Positions 53,150 through 61,700 of a stretch of 64,000 bases of DNA are shown piece after piece. How positions within the stretch are numbered: position 1 is the first letter of the stretch; each line of letters begins with the position of its first letter. A program made the position numbers and the translations under genes. The notes under the pieces were generated by a model, which worked only from the letters and a program-made list of their open reading frames with translations, did no database searches and was not told where the DNA came from. Origin of the DNA: Rhizobium sp. CB3090 (GTDB taxonomy: Bacteria > Pseudomonadota > Alphaproteobacteria > Rhizobiales > Rhizobiaceae); contig NZ_CP121662.1 of assembly GCF_029714285.1 (NCBI RefSeq), positions 2,542,001 through 2,606,000 on the forward strand, given 5' to 3'.

Positions 53150-54424
53150 ATGAAAAGAAATATTTTACCCGTTCTTGCCCTGCTTTTCGGTACGCTCTTT
53201 CTATTCACCGGCAACGGCCTGCATAGCCTGCTTCTGCCGGTGCGCGGTACAGCCGAGGGTTACGCCACGACGACACTCGGCCTGCTCGGCACGACCTGGG
53301 CGACCGGCTTCGTGCTCGGCTGCCTGACGGCGCCGAAACTGGTCCGGCGCATCGGTCATGTCCGTGCCTTTTCCGGCTTCATCGCCGTCATTGCGATCAT
53401 CGCGCTACTGACCGGCATCATCGTCGACGCTACCTGGTGGGTGCTGCTGCGCGCCGTCACCGGGTTCTGCACCGCCGGTACCTCGATGATCATCGAAAGC
53501 TGGCTCAACGAGCGCGCCACCAATGAAAGCCGCGGCGCGATCTTCTCGCTTTATATCGGCATCACATTGATCGGCGCCGTTGCCGGCCAGATGATGATCC
53601 CCTTCGAGGATATTCACACGCCGATCCTCTTCATGTTCTGCGGCATCTGCTATTGCATCGCCATGCTGCCGACGACGCTCTCGACCGCCGCTTCGCCGCA
53701 GCCGCTAAAAGCCGTCAGCCTGGATCTGAAGGCGCTCTATCGCAATTCGCCGGTCGCCTCCATCGGCATCCTGCTGGTCGGTATCGCCAACGGCGCCTAT
53801 GGCACGCTCGGCGCCGTCTTCGGCGCCAATGCCGGCCTCTCGGACGGCAATATCGCACTGATGATGAGCTCGACCATCTTTGCCGGCGCCGTGATGCAGT
53901 TTCCGGCCGGCCGCCTTTCCGACCGCATCGACCGCCGCTACGTGCTGGCCGGCATGGCCGCCATCGCCGCCATCGACGGGCTCCTGCTCTTCCTGTTGCA
54001 GCCGGCCGGTCCTTATTTCCTGATCGGGATGGTGGTCATCTATGGCGCCGTCGCCAACACGCTCTATCCGATCACTGTCGCCCATGCCAACGACTTCGCC
54101 GCCCCCGAGGATTTCGTCAAAGTCTCCGGCGGCCTGTTGCTGCTTTACGGCATCGGCACGATCATCGGCCCGACGGTCGGCGGTCCCGTCATGTCGGCCA
54201 TCGGCCCCTACGCGCTGTTCTTCGTCACCGCTGTCGCCCATGTGCTGATCACGACCTACGCGATTTTCCGCAGCCGCATGCGCGCCGCAAAGCCCGCCAG
54301 CGACCGCGACGCCTACACCACGATGCCTTCGGCGAATGCGCAGATGATCACGCCAGAAAGCATGTCACTGGCCCGCAGCGAGACTTCGAAAAAAGAAGAT
54401 ATGACGGTAAACTACGGCACATGA
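53150..54424 (+). CDS. Major facilitator superfamily transporter
   Basis: 424 residues with ~12 TM helices, YcaD-like branch. N-terminal ILPVLALLFGTLFLFTGNGL; cytosolic loop motif A is APKLVRRIGHVRAF and the second-half copy AGRLSDRIDRRYVL. The conserved charged SWLNERATNESRG in the loop between TM4 and TM5 is typical of this branch. Substrate unknown. DUF1192 follows 44 bp downstream. Confidence 0.9.
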   Translation: MKRNILPVLALLFGTLFLFTGNGLHSLLLPVRGTAEGYATTTLGLLGTTWATGFVLGCLTAPKLVRRIGHVRAFSGFIAVIAIIALLTGIIVDATWWVLLRAVTGFCTAGTSMIIESWLNERATNESRGAIFSLYIGITLIGAVAGQMMIPFEDIHTPILFMFCGICYCIAMLPTTLSTAASPQPLKAVSLDLKALYRNSPVASIGILLVGIANGAYGTLGAVFGANAGLSDGNIALMMSSTIFAGAVMQFPAGRLSDRIDRRYVLAGMAAIAAIDGLLLFLLQPAGPYFLIGMVVIYGAVANTLYPITVAHANDFAAPEDFVKVSGGLLLLYGIGTIIGPTVGGPVMSAIGPYALFFVTAVAHVLITTYAIFRSRMRAAKPASDRDAYTTMPSANAQMITPESMSLARSETSKKEDMTVNYGT

Positions 54425-54468
54425 GCCGCCGGGGGTGAGACAAACCGAAGACAAGAAGGAGGAGACAG

Positions 54469-54660
54469 ATGAGCATTTTCGATGATGACCGCCCAAAGAA
54501 GCCGTCTGCCCACGAAATCGGCAGCGATTTGTCGCTGCTCTCCGTCGACGAACTCAAGGCGCGCGTCGCGCTGATGCAAGAGGAGATAGCGCGGCTGGAA
54601 GCGGAGATCGCCAGCAAGGAATCCGGTCGTCAAGCCGCCGAAAACCTGTTCCGCTCGTAA
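54469..54660 (+). CDS. DUF1192 small protein
   Basis: 63 residues: MSIFDDDRPKKPSAHEIGSD, then a short amphipathic helix (VDELKARVALMQEEIARLEAE) ending AENLFRS, the DUF1192 pattern. AGGAGGAG is immediately upstream. Common in alphaproteobacteria just ahead of the rcdA-type gene; function unknown. Confidence 0.9.
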   Translation: MSIFDDDRPKKPSAHEIGSDLSLLSVDELKARVALMQEEIARLEAEIASKESGRQAAENLFRS

Positions 54661-54822
54661 GCCAAACATCAGCGAATTGTGCGATTGAAGTACAGATCGA
54701 GACAGGCTCAACGGAATATTAAGCTTTACGACATATTACTATGACCATCCAGATTTGCTCTGGACTCAGACAGTTCCTCCACTTGGCGAATTGGTCTGAT
54801 TTTTCTCCCTGTTTTACCTTGA

Positions 54823-54848
54823 GAGCCGCATTTGCGGCTCTTCTTTTT
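54823..54848 (+). terminator. Rho-independent terminator upstream of the rcdA-like gene
   Basis: GAGCCGC-ATTT-GCGGCTC followed by TTCTTTTT: a 7-bp perfect stem with a 4-nt loop and T-run. Ends the MFS-DUF1192 transcript. Confidence 0.88.
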
Positions 54849-54884
54849 CGCCTCGGCGCAAGGCGCCCGACGAAACTGTGGAGA

Positions 54885-54899
54885 TTAACCCTTTCTTAA
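54885..54899. promoter_or_regulatory. CtrA-type box TTAA-N7-TTAA upstream of the rcdA-like gene
   Basis: TTAA at 54885-54888 and TTAA at 54896-54899 with exactly 7 nt between; the first half-site reads TTAACC. It is 125-139 bp before the ATG at 55024 and after the terminator, so it must belong to the rcdA-like promoter. Confidence 0.6.
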
Positions 54900-55023
54900 G
54901 AATCGCCTTGCGAATTTCAGTTAAAACCACCATCTTGAAGCCATAAGAGCGGACCCGAGAGTTCTTCTGAACTTGAGCGGATTTTCCTGAACAAAAGTGT
55001 TGCGTGAGGCAGGGATTACTTCG

Positions 55024-55539
55024 ATGTCGGAACTTGGTTTGAATACCATCAGCTTTGCTGGCCATGCAGCTTCATCGGCGCAGTTCAGGACGCTCTATTC
55101 GGAGGGCATGTCGCTGGTTGAGGAAACCGCGGCTTACCTCGATGGCCAGGGCCGTGCCGCTTCCAAGGTTCTGCCGCGCATGGCCTCCGTGCTCTATGCC
55201 GCTGAATCCATGCGACTGACCACCCGCCTGATGCAGATGGCCTCGTGGCTACTGCTGCAGCGCGCCGTCAACAACGGCGAAATGTCGCGCGATCAGGTGC
55301 TGACCGAAAAGAACAAGGTTCGCCTCGACGGCTTCAACGTCGACCGCAACGCACCCGGCTGGAACGACCTCCCGGAAGCCTTCCGTGACCTCGTCGAGCG
55401 CTCGTTGCGCCTTCAGAACCGCGTCGCGTTGCTCGACCGCGAAATCTATCGCCCGACGGAAACCCCGATCGTTCCGGACAACCAGAACAGCGTCAAAGCG
55501 CAGCTCACCCTGCTGCAGACAGCATTTGGAAATCACTGA
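55024..55539 (+). CDS. rcdA: DUF1465 protein, RcdA-family adaptor for regulated proteolysis
   Basis: 171 residues. The DUF1465/RcdA fold is a three-helix bundle: FRTLYSEGMSLVEETAAYLD, YAAESMRLTTRLMQMASWLLLQRAV, and NRVALLDREIYRP. In Caulobacter RcdA is a ClpXP adaptor that promotes CtrA degradation at the swarmer-to-stalk transition. The rhizobial protein is longer at the C-terminus; whether it degrades CtrA here is inferred. ATG 55024 has AGGG upstream. Confidence 0.85.
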   Translation: MSELGLNTISFAGHAASSAQFRTLYSEGMSLVEETAAYLDGQGRAASKVLPRMASVLYAAESMRLTTRLMQMASWLLLQRAVNNGEMSRDQVLTEKNKVRLDGFNVDRNAPGWNDLPEAFRDLVERSLRLQNRVALLDREIYRPTETPIVPDNQNSVKAQLTLLQTAFGNH

Positions 55540-55564
55540 ATTCGATAGCTTATGGCTGACCAAT

Positions 55565-55600
55565 AAACCGGTCGTGTTCTGCACGGCCGGTTTTATTTTA
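55565..55600 (+). terminator. Rho-independent terminator of the rcdA-like gene
   Basis: AAACCGGTCGTG / CACGGCCGGTTT, a 12-bp stem with one T-G pair and a 5-nt loop, then TATTTTATT. 25 bp past the stop. Confidence 0.88.
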
Positions 55601-55671
55601 TTCGGCCGGAAGATATCAGCGATGGCTTGAAGAACCGCCGCTTGACAGAAGGCATCGTATTAAGACAACGC

Positions 55672-55698
55672 AAAAAGCCCGGCAAAACCGGGCTTTTT
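55672..55698. terminator. Bidirectional terminator between rcdA-like and rpmE
   Basis: AAAAAGCCCGG / CCGGGCTTTTT, 11-bp perfect arms with a 5-nt loop, so T-runs exist in both directions. On the minus strand it ends rpmE. Confidence 0.9.
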
Positions 55699-55721
55699 CA
55701 AAATACCAGATCGCGAAGCGA

Positions 55722-55943
55722 TTAGATGCCGAGACCGCCGAAGCGCTTGTTGAACTTCGAAACACGGCCGCCGCGGTCAACGAGCTGTTGGTTGCCGCCG
55801 GTCCAAGCCGGATGAGACTTGCTGTCGATTTCGAGGTTCATGACAGCGCCTTCCGAACCCCAGGTCGAGCGGGTTTCGTATTCGGTGCCGTCGGTCATGA
55901 CCACCTTGATCGTGTGGTAGTCGGGATGGATGTTGGCCTTCAT
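55722..55943 (-). CDS. rpmE: Ribosomal protein L31 (zinc-independent type)
   Basis: 73-residue large-subunit protein: [42 protein letters not shown]. The zinc-binding Cys residues of E. coli L31 are replaced, so this is the C-minus form. AGGAAG precedes ATG 55943. Own terminator downstream. Confidence 0.97.
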   Translation of the reverse strand: MKANIHPDYHTIKVVMTDGTEYETRSTWGSEGAVMNLEIDSKSHPAWTGGNQQLVDRGGRVSKFNKRFGGLGI

Positions 55944-56057
55944 AACAATCTTCCTGTCATGCCAGGGTCCATTTGTCGCAAGCCATTGCGGCAACCGAAC
56001 CGATTGAATAAATGAAGCCGCAGTCCGATTGAGGCCACGGCTTCCAATTAAGATGGC

Positions 56058-57938
56058 GTGCCTATACATGAAGGCAGCAAGGATAACAAGGGCGAAAGAG
56101 CGAAGTCCCTTGCTGATATGGGGATTGGAGACGACTTGTCAGAGACGGGCCAGGCAGACGACAAAAAACGCAGATCCATTCGGCCGCTCAAGCGCCTGAC
56201 ACCCTATCTCAGGCGCTATCGCGGCATGGTGTTGGGCGCGCTGATCGCCTTGACCGTCGCCGCCGTCACCTCCCTCGCCCTGCCGCTCGCTGTCCGCCGA
56301 ATGATCGACCATGGCTTCGATCAGTCCGATCGCGGCCTCATCGACAGCTATTTCGGCGCGATCATGGTCATGGCCGTTATCCTCGCGGTCGCAAGCGCGC
56401 TGCGCTATTATTTTGTCATCACCATTGGCGAGCGCATCGTCTCGGATATGCGCCGCGAAGTCTTCGATCATGTGACGCGGCTGTCCCCCTCCTTCTTCGA
56501 TATCAATCAGTCCGGCGAAATCGTCTCGAGGCTGACTGCCGACACGACGCAGATCAAGTCCGCCGTCGGCGCAACGGCTTCGGTAGCGCTACGAAATCTC
56601 ATTCTCTGTCTCGGCGCCGTGGGCATGATGATCGTCACCAGCCCGAAGCTGTCGAGCATCGTGCTGATCGCCATCCCGATCATCGTGCTGCCGCTCGTCA
56701 GTTTCGGCCGCTCCGTGCGCAAGCGCTCACGCGCCGCACAGGATACGCTCGCAAATGCGTCCGCTTATGCGAACGAAACCATCGCTGCCAGCCGCACCAT
56801 TCAGGCCTTTAACGGCGAGGCGGCGGCGGCGCAGCGTTACGGCGCAGCGGTCGAGGATGCCTATCAGGCGGCCCGCGCCGCAATCAAATCCCGCTCGCTG
56901 CTAACCGGCTTTGCCATCACCATGGTCTTCGGCAGCATCGTCGCCGTGCTTTGGGTCGGCGCGCAGAATGTGCTTGCCGGAACGATGTCGGCAGGAACAC
57001 TTGGTCAGTTCCTCCTTTACTCCGTGATTGCCGGCTCGTCGCTCGGTTCGCTGTCGGAAGTCTGGGGCGAGCTGTCGCAAGCCGCCGGCGCGGCCGATCG
57101 CCTGGGCGAGCTTCTGGCTGAAGTCTCGCCGATCACCGTCCCCGCCGATCCTTTGCCCCTGCCCCAGCCACCGCAGGGTCGGGTGGAATTCTCCGATGTG
57201 CATTTCTCCTATCCGTCGCGGCCGGGCAAATCGGCGCTGCATGGCCTGTCGCTTTCCGTCAAGCCGGGCGAGACGGTAGCGATCGTCGGCCCCTCCGGCG
57301 CCGGAAAGAGCACGGTCTTTTCGCTGCTGCTGCGCTTCTACGATCCGCAGCAGGGTAGGGTCGCCATCGACGGTATAGACGCTCGTCGCGTCTTGCCCGA
57401 TGCCCTGCGCGACCGCATCGCGATCGTGCCGCAGGACACGACCATTTTCGCCGCCTCGATCCACGACAATATCGCCTTCGGCCGCCCTGGAGCCTCACGC
57501 GACGAGGTCCGCTCCGCCGCGATCGCTGCCCAGGCGGATGAATTCATCTCGCGCCTGGACAAGAGTTACGATACCCAGGTGGGCGAACGCGGCATTACCC
57601 TTTCCGGCGGCCAGCGCCAGCGCATCGCTATTGCCCGTGCCATTCTGAAGAATGCGCCGATCCTGTTGCTCGACGAAGCGACCTCGGCACTCGACGCCGA
57701 AAGTGAGACGCTGGTGCAGAAGGCACTCGATGGGCTGATGGAAACACGCACCACCCTCGTCATTGCCCATCGCCTGGCGACGGTTCTGAAGGCCGACCGC
57801 ATCCTGGTGCTCGATCAGGGACGCATCGTCGAAGAAGGCACGCATCAGAGCCTAATCCATCAGGGCGGCATCTACGCCAAGCTGGCAAGGCTGCAATTCG
57901 ACGCCGGCATCGAGGATCGCATGCTTGCCGTCAAATGA
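56058..57938 (+). CDS. ABC exporter, fused permease and ATPase (MsbA-like)
   Basis: 626 residues. Six-TM exporter domain ([21 protein letters not shown] onward, ~50-340) and an NBD with Walker [17 protein letters not shown]-loop PQDTTIFAA, signature [12 protein letters not shown], Walker [16 protein letters not shown] and H-loop [13 protein letters not shown]. All residues for ATP hydrolysis are present. Probable lipid or drug exporter; substrate unknown. GTG 56058 begins the longest frame; an ATG at 56118 is an alternative and the first ~45 residues are hydrophilic. Confidence 0.93.
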   Translation: MPIHEGSKDNKGERAKSLADMGIGDDLSETGQADDKKRRSIRPLKRLTPYLRRYRGMVLGALIALTVAAVTSLALPLAVRRMIDHGFDQSDRGLIDSYFGAIMVMAVILAVASALRYYFVITIGERIVSDMRREVFDHVTRLSPSFFDINQSGEIVSRLTADTTQIKSAVGATASVALRNLILCLGAVGMMIVTSPKLSSIVLIAIPIIVLPLVSFGRSVRKRSRAAQDTLANASAYANETIAASRTIQAFNGEAAAAQRYGAAVEDAYQAARAAIKSRSLLTGFAITMVFGSIVAVLWVGAQNVLAGTMSAGTLGQFLLYSVIAGSSLGSLSEVWGELSQAAGAADRLGELLAEVSPITVPADPLPLPQPPQGRVEFSDVHFSYPSRPGKSALHGLSLSVKPGETVAIVGPSGAGKSTVFSLLLRFYDPQQGRVAIDGIDARRVLPDALRDRIAIVPQDTTIFAASIHDNIAFGRPGASRDEVRSAAIAAQADEFISRLDKSYDTQVGERGITLSGGQRQRIAIARAILKNAPILLLDEATSALDAESETLVQKALDGLMETRTTLVIAHRLATVLKADRILVLDQGRIVEEGTHQSLIHQGGIYAKLARLQFDAGIEDRMLAVK

Positions 57939-58041
57939 CGAAGGATCAGCCAAGCCGAATACAACAGGTGGAAATAGCTTTAAAGTTGCGCTAGATTTTC
58001 GCCGTCATCTCGCGCCGATGCGATTCTAGGAGACGGGAACC

Positions 58042-58230
58042 ATGTATAAATTTGAAGTCTACAAGGATAAGGCTGGCGAATTCCGCTTCCGGTTCAAGGC
58101 CTCGAACGGCGAAACCATGTTTGCCTCCGAAGGCTACAAGGCAAAGGCTTCGGCCCTGCATGCCATTGAATCGATCAAGGCGCATGTTGGCGGTGCCACG
58201 ATCGACGACCAGACCACCGCCACCGCCTAA
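58042..58230 (+). CDS. YegP-like DUF1508 protein
   Basis: 62 residues, one DUF1508 domain: MYKFEVYKDKAGEFRFRFKASNGETMFASEGYKAKASALHAIESIK. Unlike E. coli YegP, which has two copies, this is single. AGGAGACGG ribosome site before the ATG. Function unknown. 104 bp after the ABC gene and 64 bp before the IS. Confidence 0.9.
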   Translation: MYKFEVYKDKAGEFRFRFKASNGETMFASEGYKAKASALHAIESIKAHVGGATIDDQTTATA

Positions 58231-58307
58231 GACTTCGCATCGAGCGCTGCTATGCAGCCTTCCGGTCGGCCGCCTTCTGCGCGCCGGCCGTTTAGAGCGT
58301 TTCCCAT

Positions 58308-58814
58308 TCATGCTGGATCGTATCCACATGAGTTGAAGTAGTTTCGGGCCTCTTGTGGGTCGACCCGCCCAATCAGCTTGCCGATGCGATCCCATAGACC
58401 GGTTACGGTTCTCTCGGCAGCTTTTCGCAGGAGTGCCTTCAGCTTGGAGAAGGCCTTTTCTATGGGATTGAAGTCCGGGCTGTAGGGCGGAAGGAACATC
58501 ATGGTCGCACCTGCCGCTTCGATCATCTCTCGCGCCGCCGGTCGTTTGTGGCTGGATAGATTATCGAGAATGACGACATCACCCGGCTTCAAGGTTGGAA
58601 GCAGGACCTGAGCGACATAGGCTTCGAACCACTCACCGTTGATCGGCCCGTCGATGACAAGCGGTGCCACTATTCCCGTGCTGCGTAGGCCTGCAACCAG
58701 TGTGGTTGTCTTGCGGTGACCATGCGGAAACCCCATTCGCAACCGCTCACCCTTGCGGCATCGTCCATGAGTGCGGGCCATATTGGTTGCCGTCCAGGTC
58801 TCGTCGATGAACAC
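58308..58814 (-). CDS. IS630 transposase catalytic part, second element (frame B)
   Basis: DDE domain: VFIDETWTATNMAR (Asp), DVVILDNLSSHK (Asp), PPYSPDFNPIEKAFSKLK (Glu). The frame continues upstream of the nominal start through KKTGHAVEQSRPDILEKRQ to the A7 run at ~58910-58916, where -1 slippage joins frame A. Ends 13 bp inside the left IS end. Confidence 0.85.
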   Translation of the reverse strand: MFIDETWTATNMARTHGRCRKGERLRMGFPHGHRKTTTLVAGLRSTGIVAPLVIDGPINGEWFEAYVAQVLLPTLKPGDVVILDNLSSHKRPAAREMIEAAGATMMFLPPYSPDFNPIEKAFSKLKALLRKAAERTVTGLWDRIGKLIGRVDPQEARNYFNSCGYDPA

Positions 58815-58891
58815 AAGCCGCTCCGGGTCGAGATCGAGTTGGTCCTCGAACCAGGCTTGCCGCTTTTCCAGGATGTCCGGACGGCTCTGCT

Positions 58892-59254
58892 CTACCGCAT
58901 GGCCAGTCTTTTTTTGCGCGTCTGGTTGTGCCGAACGAGAAACCGGTGCAGGGCCGACTTGCTCGCGATGATGCCTTGGGCCGCAAGAGCGTCACGAAGC
59001 TCAAATAGCGTCCCATCCCGGTGCTCTGCAAGCCAAGCCATTATCAGATCGGCATGAGCTTCAATCTTATGGGAACTGCGGTCGCCACCAAGCGGACCGG
59101 GACGAACGTTTCCATGCCGAATTTGCAGGTTACGCCAACGGCTCACGCTGGCTGCGCTCACACCAAAACGCTCGGCTGCCTCCCTATGAGATGCTCCGCC
59201 ATCGACGGCGGCAAGCACACGTATGCGAAGATCAACGGAAAGGGCTTTCGACAT
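58892..59254 (-). CDS. IS630 transposase DNA-binding part, second element (frame A)
   Basis: 120 residues, MSKALSVDLRIRVLAAVDGG, HTH SHREAAERFGVSAASVSRW, second HTH in SKSALHRFLVRHNQTRKKRL. The frame stops (TAG) ~20 nt after CGCAAAAAAAGAC, a typical -1 slippery run. Full AB protein ~310 residues. Confidence 0.85.
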   Translation of the reverse strand: MSKALSVDLRIRVLAAVDGGASHREAAERFGVSAASVSRWRNLQIRHGNVRPGPLGGDRSSHKIEAHADLIMAWLAEHRDGTLFELRDALAAQGIIASKSALHRFLVRHNQTRKKRLAMR

Positions 59255-59483
59255 ATCTGCCGACCTCCATCGGCAGATAGGTTGAATCAGAATGCAAGTG
59301 ATTTGAAAAGCAATTCGATTCAATCAGTCAGGGAAGCGCTCTAGTTTGACCCATTACGAAAGCTCGAAAAATGCGCTCTCGCCTGCCGAAATCGGCATCC
59401 GTCGTGCTCACAGCATCGAACGGGCCAGAAGCCGTTTCGCCGGCGGTCGCATCGATATTCTTCTGACCGGCAGAAACTGACGA

Positions 59484-60515
59484 TTATTTCTCCGTCAGCT
59501 TCAACTCGATGCGGCGGTTGGTGGCGCGGGCTTCCGGCGTATCGCCCGGAGCGATCGGCTGGAACTCGCCGAATCCGGCCGCAACAAGCCGATCCGCAGG
59601 GACGCCGTGGGCGATCAGGAACTTGACGACGGCGATGGCGCGAGCCGACGACAGCGCCCAGTTGTCGGGATAACGGCCGTTGCCTGAGAGCGGCACATTG
59701 TCGGTATGGCCGTCGACACGCAGCACCCAGTTGATCTCGGGGGGAATTTCCTTGGAAAGATCGATTAGCGCGGCGGCGAGTTTGACCATCTCTGCCTGGC
59801 CGTCCGGATTGAGATCAGCCGCACCCGAAGGGAAGAGCACTTCCGACTGGAAGACAAAGCGGTCGCCGACGATGCGGATATTGTCACGGTCGGAGAGGAT
59901 TTCGCGCAAGCGCCCAAAGAAGTCGGAACGATAACGGTTAAGCTCCTGCACGCGCTGCGCCAACGCCACATTCAGCCGGCGTCCAAGATCAGCGATCTTC
60001 ACCTGCGACGTCTGATCCTTCTGCTCCGACGATTGCAGAGCGGCCTCGACAGCGGCGATCTGGCTGCGCAGCGCGGCAATTTGCTGGTTGAGAAGATCGA
60101 CTTGGCTCAACGCGCGGGCACTTGCCTGCTTCTGCTCGTCAAGCTGCTGTGTCAGCGTGCCTACTCGCTGTTGCGCGGCCTGACTGTTGCCGGAACCAGC
60201 GTCGAGCAGTGTCTGCAGCCGCGAGCGTTCACCCTCTGCCGCCGAAAGCGACGCCTGCAGATTGGCAACGGAATCCTCCAGATCCTGCTTACCGCTCTTT
60301 TCGAGCGCCAATGCCTGCGTCAATTCGTTGATCTGACTGTTGAGGCGGTTCAGCACCTCGTCGCGGCCGGAAATTTCGCGGCTCAGGATGAATTGGCCGA
60401 CGACAAACACCGTCAGCAGGAACATGATCGCCATCAGCAGCGTGGAGAGCGCATCGACGAACCCCGGCCAATAGTCGACGGTTCTCTTATGGCGACTGTT
60501 TCGCGCGAGCGCCAT
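59484..60515 (-). CDS. MotB/OmpA-like peptidoglycan-anchored motor subunit
   Basis: 343 residues. Cytosolic tail and one TM: DYWPGFVDALSTLLMAIMFL, in which the Asp of GFVDALS corresponds to the proton-path Asp of MotB/ZorB. A long coiled coil follows (~45-190; repeated Leu/Gln/Ala heptads such as LTQQLDEQKQASARALSQVD), then an OmpA-like peptidoglycan-binding domain with LRVDGHTDNVPLSG and RATNRRIELKL. 3 nt downstream of its ExbB/MotA-like partner, so one operon. Resembles the ZorB half of ZorAB motors and alphaproteobacterial 'peptidoglycan-binding' proteins of unknown role. Confidence 0.85.
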   Translation of the reverse strand: MALARNSRHKRTVDYWPGFVDALSTLLMAIMFLLTVFVVGQFILSREISGRDEVLNRLNSQINELTQALALEKSGKQDLEDSVANLQASLSAAEGERSRLQTLLDAGSGNSQAAQQRVGTLTQQLDEQKQASARALSQVDLLNQQIAALRSQIAAVEAALQSSEQKDQTSQVKIADLGRRLNVALAQRVQELNRYRSDFFGRLREILSDRDNIRIVGDRFVFQSEVLFPSGAADLNPDGQAEMVKLAAALIDLSKEIPPEINWVLRVDGHTDNVPLSGNGRYPDNWALSSARAIAVVKFLIAHGVPADRLVAAGFGEFQPIAPGDTPEARATNRRIELKLTEK

Positions 60516-60518
60516 GAT

Positions 60519-61568
60519 TTACTTGCTCCCGGTCTTCTCGGTGTGGCTGATGCGGTCGGCGAGGCGGTCGAGCGTGCGGCGCATCGACTTCGCCTCTTCC
60601 TGCTGCGCTTCGATCCAGTCGCGCAGCATCTGCTGTTCGTTGCGCATGTTCTTGACCAGACCCTGGATGCCTTCGGCGAGGTTCGCCATCGCCGTCACCG
60701 AACGCTGGCCGCCGCCGCCCTCTTCCGCGATCTTGCGCAGATATTCCGAAAGCACCCGCACATCCTCGGAGGATGCGCCGCTGGCGCCTTCGATGACGGG
60801 AGTGATATCCGAGCCGACATCGGTGACGGAAGAAAGCCAGTTTTCCAGTTCGGTATAGAAGCGGTTCTGCGCGCGACCGGCCTGAAGGTCGAGAAAACCG
60901 AGGATCAGCGAGCCGGAAAGGCCGAGCAGCGAGGAGGAGAACGCTGTGCCCATGCCGACCAGCGGGCCGGAAAGGCCGGTCTTCAGGGCGCCGAGAATAT
61001 CGCCGGTATCGCCGGAGCCGACATCGAGGTTCTGGATGACATCGTTGATCGAGCCGATCGTGCCGATCAGACCCCAGAAGGTGCCGAGCAGCCCGAGGAA
61101 AACGAGCAGGCCGATGAGATAGCGCGACGTGTCGCGCGACTCGTCGAGGCGAGTGGCAATGGAATCGAGGATCGAGCGCAGCGTCGCCGTCGACAATTGC
61201 ATGGCGCGACGGTTGCCGATCAGCGCCCTCATCGGCGCCAGAAGCCGCGGATTGCGGCCGACCTTGTCGGCAGCATTGCCGACGGCACGGAAATGGTTGA
61301 ACCAGCGGACTTCCGGCCTAAGCATCAGGACATGATTGAAAACCAACAGAATGCCGACGGCCAACACGCCAAGGATCAATCCATTCAGGCCGGGATTATG
61401 CAGGAAGGCAACTTGAGCCTGGCGAAACAGGATCGCTACGATAAAACCGACGATGATCAGGAAAAGGATCATCGTCCAAAAGAAGGCCATCGGGCTGGAG
61501 AGCTTGTAGGTATAATTGCCCGACACATTGTCGGTCGACCCCAGATCCCCCAGATTTACATTTTCCAT
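60519..61568 (-). CDS. MotA/TolQ/ExbB-family ion channel subunit, partner of the OmpA-like protein
   Basis: About 349 residues from MENVNLGDLGSTDNVS. TM helices: AFFWTMILFLIIVGFIVAILF, NGLILGVLAVGILLVFNHVL, then the channel pair LIGLLVFLGLLGTFWGLIGTIGSI and LVGMGTAFSSSLLGLSGSLILGF, with the family LGLLGTFWGLIGT signature. The C-terminal ~100 residues form a helical cytosolic tail (SEYLRKIAEEGGGGQRSV, WIEAQQEEAKSMRRTL). Likely a 5:2 stator-type motor with the neighbouring subunit. Distinct from TolQ/TolR at 17.5-18.7 kb. Confidence 0.85.
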   Translation of the reverse strand: MENVNLGDLGSTDNVSGNYTYKLSSPMAFFWTMILFLIIVGFIVAILFRQAQVAFLHNPGLNGLILGVLAVGILLVFNHVLMLRPEVRWFNHFRAVGNAADKVGRNPRLLAPMRALIGNRRAMQLSTATLRSILDSIATRLDESRDTSRYLIGLLVFLGLLGTFWGLIGTIGSINDVIQNLDVGSGDTGDILGALKTGLSGPLVGMGTAFSSSLLGLSGSLILGFLDLQAGRAQNRFYTELENWLSSVTDVGSDITPVIEGASGASSEDVRVLSEYLRKIAEEGGGGQRSVTAMANLAEGIQGLVKNMRNEQQMLRDWIEAQQEEAKSMRRTLDRLADRISHTEKTGSK

Positions 61569-61700
61569 CGCACGCTTCGCCTCCGCATTCTCCGCCCCGG
61601 AGACTAGAGCAACATTGTGCCGAATTGAAGAGACGGAAAACACAAAACAATCCGTTGGCAACAGCCTGTTTTGCCGCAGGCAATTGCTGGAGGACGATCC

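Larger units (their letters stand above)
54661..55023 (+). other. 363-bp gap between DUF1192 and the RcdA-like gene
   Basis: Holds the intrinsic terminator at 54823-54848 and a CtrA-type box at 54885-54899. No coding sequence recognised. Confidence 0.6.
58295..59341 (-). mobile_element. IS630-type insertion sequence, second copy type, TA-flanked
   Basis: 1047 bp. Left end GAGCGTTTCCC and right end (inward) GAGCGCTTCCC match in 10 of 11, beyond which similarity fades. Flanked by TA at 58293-58294 and 59342-59343. Encodes a two-frame transposase with an A7 slippage site. Differs clearly from the IS630 element at 5079-6232 in ends and protein, so the two are independent arrivals. Lies between the YegP-like and MotB-like genes. 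Confidence 0.88.

Noticed and set aside
60033-61607. 524-codon open frame on the plus strand opposite the motor genes
   Set aside because: Antisense shadow with low-complexity charged composition; both minus-strand genes have full motifs.
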